This document shows, one piece after another, positions 60,953-64,000 of a DNA stretch of 64,000 bases. The position numbers were made by a program, and so were the translations under genes. Within the stretch, counting starts at the first letter, position 1. Every line of letters starts with the position of its first letter. The stretch covers positions 1,336,001 to 1,400,000 of the forward strand of contig NC_020505.1 in NCBI RefSeq assembly GCF_000310245.1, given 5' to 3'. This stretch comes from Candidatus Sulfuricurvum sp. RIFRC-1 (lineage in GTDB: Bacteria; Campylobacterota; Campylobacteria; Campylobacterales; Sulfurimonadaceae). Under the pieces are notes generated by a model, which was not told where the DNA came from, did not search any database, and saw only the letters and a list, made by a program, of their open reading frames with translations.

Positions 60953-61399
60953 TTAATTTTTATTTGGTTGATATTGCTCATAAACAGCAATAGCGTTGAC
61001 TAAATGTTTATCACCGTCTTCAAACAATGCTTCTAGTGTACGGAAACCGAAACGGTGAGCATCTTTGAAATATTTATCCACAATACAGATACGATCAGCG
61101 ATAACCGCGCAGCGACCGAAACCTTCATGACTCATTTCCATGATGACGTTGCACACTACACCTGTTTTGCGCTCAAATGCCAATGCAAGGGCTTTATAAA
61201 TCATTTTGATATCATTGATAAGCATCTCATCAATGTCTGCGATCAAAGGGATCGTTTTTAAATCCTCTTTGGTCTTAACATACTTTTTGATTAACAACTC
61301 ATCATCACTGATTCGTGACCAATTTCCAAACTGATCAAGTGCCCGGATTTGACGTATTAACTCTGTTCCAAATTCATTCATTGTTTTTTCTGCTTCCAT
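60953..61399 (-). CDS. NifX-associated protein (DUF269)
   Basis: A 148-residue protein of the NifX-associated DUF269 family: GTELIRQIRALDQFGNWSRI at the start, YVKTKEDLKTIPLIADID and RFGFRTLEALFEDGDKHL. It is always near nifX in diazotrophs; its biochemical role is not established. ATG at 61399 or 61381 could start translation; AAGGGG lies upstream. Confidence 0.88.
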   Translation of the reverse strand: MEAEKTMNEFGTELIRQIRALDQFGNWSRISDDELLIKKYVKTKEDLKTIPLIADIDEMLINDIKMIYKALALAFERKTGVVCNVIMEMSHEGFGRCAVIADRICIVDKYFKDAHRFGFRTLEALFEDGDKHLVNAIAVYEQYQPNKN

Positions 61400-61404
61400 A
61401 ATAA

Positions 61405-61857
61405 TTATTCCCCTTCTGCCCATCGATCTTGTCGCACGTCGTGTTCCGTTTTCATTTGAATGATATTTTTAACCCACGGTGGAGGATTACCGTTGATCAT
61501 GGCTACCAAACTTTTCAAAAGATCTTCGATCAATGTCGGTTCATTCACCTTCATAGGATGGATTCCCGCTCGGATTACTTTTGCGGCTGCCGTTCCGCCG
61601 ATACTCTCACAATACATGATATTCACACCTTTCAGCGCACGAACACGGAAATCCGTTTTGTCATCGTCTTCGAGTTCAGAGGTATCGGTTTTAATCACTT
61701 CTGAGACCTCGTAGCCATTTTGAGAGACGTTGTACACCACAAACTCTTTGGCTCCGCCGAAATGGGCATTAACCTCTTCCATATCTTTGGTTGCAAATGC
61801 AACTCGTAAAGCGCTATTCATTGTCCCATTCCCCTCTACTGTGATTTTAGTGTTCAT
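61405..61857 (-). CDS. nifX: NifX
   Basis: A 150-residue cofactor carrier with VAFATKDMEEVNAHFGGAKE, IMYCESIGGTAAAKVIRAGI and the C-terminal MINGNPPPWVKNI. NifX holds NifB-co or VK-cluster on its way to NifEN. ATG at 61857 follows AAAGGGGTAGAAC. It is downstream of nifN, separated by repeat copy C. Confidence 0.93.
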   Translation of the reverse strand: MNTKITVEGNGTMNSALRVAFATKDMEEVNAHFGGAKEFVVYNVSQNGYEVSEVIKTDTSELEDDDKTDFRVRALKGVNIMYCESIGGTAAAKVIRAGIHPMKVNEPTLIEDLLKSLVAMINGNPPPWVKNIIQMKTEHDVRQDRWAEGE

Positions 61858-61879
61858 GTTCTACCCCTTTACTCAAATT

Positions 61880-61957
61880 TTGCCGCAATCCGAGCAAAGC
61901 CCGGAATTCTTTCGCTAGCCGCTATGGCACTAAAGCTTGCTCCATTCGGAGCAGACT
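61880..61957 (-). repeat. Intergenic two-hairpin repeat, copy C
   Basis: On the minus strand GCTCC-GAAT-GGAGC, then the core AAGCTTTAGTGCCATAGCGG, then TCCGGGC-TTT-GCTCGGA. Compared with copies A and B both stems have changed on both sides while pairing is kept. It lies between nifN and nifX. Confidence 0.75.
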
Positions 61958-61959
61958 TT

Positions 61960-63258
61960 TTACTCTGCATGTTTAACATGACGCAAAGCATTTGCTATCT
62001 CAAATAAAAAGTAAGTGCTTCCCTCATACAACTGATCGTTTTTGAGCTGGTTCCCTAACTCTTCATAATTAGGGAATCCTCGGATCACGAGTGCCGTATG
62101 AGTATACGTATGCAAGATTCGTTCTGCATGAAAATTGCTGATCACCATATCAGCCCCCTCGAAAAACTGCCGGGCATCTTCCAAATCCCCGACAAATACT
62201 TTTTCTGCTTCGATCAAATGCAAAGAGTCGCTAAACGTCGTAGATATTGCCGCATCAATGGTTCCACCGACACTGCGGAGTAATGCACAAATTCCGACCA
62301 GCATATCCGGCTCACCCATCACGACAAAATGGGAACTCCCGATCAGAAAATGCGAATCCAACATCGCATCTTGCAGACGGGATCGCCATCGTTTCATCAG
62401 CGGTTTTGGCTCACGTTGTCGTATTTTCATAAGTGCACTTACAAAATTGTCGCATCCATCCAATCCCATCAAATGATCGAAATGGAGATGCTCTATCGCG
62501 GGGTTCTTTTTTTGCAGTGCCAATGCCGCTTTTTTCATCGAAGCTCCGAGTGAAACCACCACCGAAGAGGTCGCCAAATCACGGATTTGATCCACCGTTA
62601 TTCCGCCGTTGGCGAGTTTCCCCTGCCCCGCTTCCCAATACCCGTCCAGTGAGGTAGAGAGATCGGGGAGTGCATAGGTTTCAAACCCGAAATCCTCGCA
62701 GAGAGCTTTGATCTTCTCCACCTCGATAGGCTGCATACTCAGGTGGGGTAAAAAAACGAGTTTATTGGTTTTTAGCTCGGTAGCAGCCTCGGTAAGCTGT
62801 TCGATCATCGCGGTGACTGTCAGTGACCATCCGCTCTCCATCCCCCCCTCGTAATCGGGAGTATTGACAAACACATAGGGGATTTCGATGTGCATCCCCA
62901 CACCGCGAACATCATCCCCTTTGGTCTCGGTCAGACCCGTCGTGTGCAGACCGATCATGCTCGGTTTGATATTTTTCTCTTTGTTCTGGATATTCTCAAT
63001 CGCCATAAGTATCGAGTAGTCTCCACCATCGAGAACAGCGGTAATATCGCTTACCGAAGTGTTGTTGATCGCGATCGGTTCATTGAAATGGCGGGTAAAA
63101 AAAACCTTGGTATACGAAGCACACCCCTGCGCACCGTGCATCAACGGCATACAATCTTTAACCCCTAAAAATGCGAGGGTTGCACCCATCGGCTGAGAGT
63201 GTTTGATCGGGTTGACTTGAAGCGGTTTGTGTTCATGACGAGAAAGGGAGAATTCCAT
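61960..63258 (-). CDS. nifN: FeMo-cofactor scaffold subunit NifN
   Basis: A 432-residue nitrogenase-like protein. NPIKHSQPMGATLAFLGVKD and MPLMHGAQGCASYTKVFFTR are the NifN signatures; the cysteines in KDCMPL and QGCASY should bind the P-cluster-like Fe-S cluster. With NifE it forms the scaffold on which NifB-co matures to FeMo-co. nifE is not in the window, unusual since nifE normally directly precedes nifN. ATG at 63258 follows AAGGAGTTGTC. It has its own variant sigma-54 site. Confidence 0.94.
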   Translation of the reverse strand: MEFSLSRHEHKPLQVNPIKHSQPMGATLAFLGVKDCMPLMHGAQGCASYTKVFFTRHFNEPIAINNTSVSDITAVLDGGDYSILMAIENIQNKEKNIKPSMIGLHTTGLTETKGDDVRGVGMHIEIPYVFVNTPDYEGGMESGWSLTVTAMIEQLTEAATELKTNKLVFLPHLSMQPIEVEKIKALCEDFGFETYALPDLSTSLDGYWEAGQGKLANGGITVDQIRDLATSSVVVSLGASMKKAALALQKKNPAIEHLHFDHLMGLDGCDNFVSALMKIRQREPKPLMKRWRSRLQDAMLDSHFLIGSSHFVVMGEPDMLVGICALLRSVGGTIDAAISTTFSDSLHLIEAEKVFVGDLEDARQFFEGADMVISNFHAERILHTYTHTALVIRGFPNYEELGNQLKNDQLYEGSTYFLFEIANALRHVKHAE

Positions 63259-63284
63259 GACAACTCCTTAGTTATCATAGATTA

Positions 63285-63300
63285 TGCAAGAAGTGTGCGA
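63285..63300 (-). promoter_or_regulatory. Variant sigma-54 promoter of nifN
   Basis: Minus-strand TCGCACACTTCTTGCA. Only the -25 base (C for G) departs from TGGCAC-N5-TTGCA. The leader is about 15 bases. Confidence 0.76.
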
Positions 63301-63380
63301 GAAGAGGATTGAATGCAGTTTATCGATGATTTTTTTGGGTTGGTGTATAATAACCACAATTTAAAATCGGATAGGTTGCT

Positions 63381-63677
63381 ATGACTCAACAGTACATCAT
63401 CGATTATCTCAAAAGTAAAAAAGAGGAATTCCGCCAAAAGTACGGGATTACGACGCTTGGACTGTATGGAAGCTATGCCCGTAATGAGGCAAAAGAAAGT
63501 AGCGATGTGGATATATTCTATGACAGCAATGAGACTTTTTCAATGGGATTTTTAGAGTTTTCTAAATTTTTACGTCAAATTGAAGCTGATTTGCACTCAA
63601 AAGTTGATTTTGTACGATTAAATTCTATGAATCCGATTATCAAGCATTACGCGAAAAAAGATTTCATCTATGTATAA
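63381..63677 (+). CDS. MntA-like nucleotidyltransferase antitoxin
   Basis: A 98-residue MNT-domain protein with LGLYGSYARNEAKESSDVDI (GSx10DxD). It is expected to AMPylate and neutralise the HEPN toxin whose gene overlaps its stop codon. It is related to the orphan at 44511. A probable TATAAT-like box lies near 63348. Confidence 0.86.
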   Translation: MTQQYIIDYLKSKKEEFRQKYGITTLGLYGSYARNEAKESSDVDIFYDSNETFSMGFLEFSKFLRQIEADLHSKVDFVRLNSMNPIIKHYAKKDFIYV

Positions 63678-64000
63678 CGACGAAAATTTAATCTATATTT
63701 TTACGATGCTCGGATGTACCGAAAAATGCTGGATTTATTCTACTGGCTTTGATAATCCACGAGATTTTATTTGGGCAGATGCACAAATTCATCTCAATGC
63801 CGTAATCTCCATGTTTATCGCTATCGGTGAAGAATCCAAGAAAATAGACCAAGTATTGAAAAATGATATTGCTACAAAACTCGATTGGTCGGACGTGGCG
63901 GGAATACGAGATAAAATTTCTCATGATTACCGAGGAGTTGATGAAGCTATTTTATGGAATACGATACATAAAGAGTTATATTTGCTCAAACAAGCTCTTA
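63670..64000 (+). CDS. HEPN (HepT-like) toxin, 3' end outside window
   Basis: About 110 codons are present. The ATG at 63670 overlaps the MntA gene by eight bases. The HEPN RNase motif Rx4H is in RDKISHDYRGVD near residue 80, with helices before and after. It is the toxin of a HepT/MntA pair. The C-terminus lies beyond the window. Confidence 0.82.
   Translation, partial: MYNDENLIYIFTMLGCTEKCWIYSTGFDNPRDFIWADAQIHLNAVISMFIAIGEESKKIDQVLKNDIATKLDWSDVAGIRDKISHDYRGVDEAILWNTIHKELYLLKQAL

Noticed and set aside
63303-63318. AAGAGGATTGAATGCA as a promoter for MntA
   Set aside because: Poor -24 half, and a normal -10 box lies closer to the gene.

Overview
The window reads as chromosome of a diazotrophic Campylobacterota (epsilonproteobacterium), most likely close to Sulfuricurvum or Sulfurimonas. 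This is an inference from the protein families (NifN, NifB, NifA and RpoN types, FIST sensors, many toxin-antitoxin pairs), the moderate base composition and the dense overlapping operons. It is one large nitrogen-fixation region interleaved with ordinary cargo. nifH, nifD, nifK and nifE are not present and must lie outside the window.

Layout. 1-3973 (minus) is a nifB-nifV-acetyltransferase-feoA-CCE_0567-family operon. 4132-6921 is a FIST/PAS/GGDEF/EAL sensor. 7072-10813 (plus) holds a NifX-family gene and then a peroxiredoxin-like/SIR2-like/clpP/clpX operon. 10959-12439 is a lipoprotein and a RelB/YafQ pair, followed by nifS at 12502. 13771-26488 is mostly cargo: a phosphoesterase, a methyltransferase, an Old Yellow Enzyme, Ogt, pirin, an EamA transporter, an arylamine N-acetyltransferase and unknowns. 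26478-33347 returns to nif-type genes: ferredoxins, NifX-like proteins, a HicB/Sel1/NifU fusion and a Mop protein, with a BrnT/BrnA pair and an S41 peptidase inserted. 34966-43281 holds two MoxR ATPase/VWA protein pairs, one linked to nifO and the other to a short nifQ. 44838-48447 is a tpx-ankyrin-SagB-alanine dehydrogenase operon next to nifA (48588). 52193-63258 holds nifT, an FAD reductase and an aldo-keto reductase with nifU, a PII gene, rpoN, nifW, nifZ, fdx, nifX, a flavodoxin and nifN. The window ends in an MntA/HepT pair.

The main observation is regulatory. Eighteen intergenic sites share a sigma-54-like architecture (G, ten bases, GC) with consensus n[A/C]G[A/C]A[C/T]A-N4-[T/A]TGCA. 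The canonical first G of the -24 GG is A or C in all of them. The sites precede nearly every nif-type operon here, including genes not usually called nif: the MoxR/VWA pairs, ClpPX, the FIST sensor and unknowns. One lies upstream of rpoN, whose RpoN box differs from the canonical ARRTVAKYRE at four positions. I infer a nif-dedicated sigma-54 regulon that marks several uncharacterised proteins as nitrogen-fixation partners.

The best candidate for an undescribed system is the pair of MoxR/VWA (chelatase-like) modules with NifQ, NifO and two paralogous helical proteins, all under these promoters. It could be a metal-insertion or remodelling machine for nitrogenase maturation. No stretch above 300 bases lacks a gene. 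The longer gaps hold promoters, hairpins and repeats.
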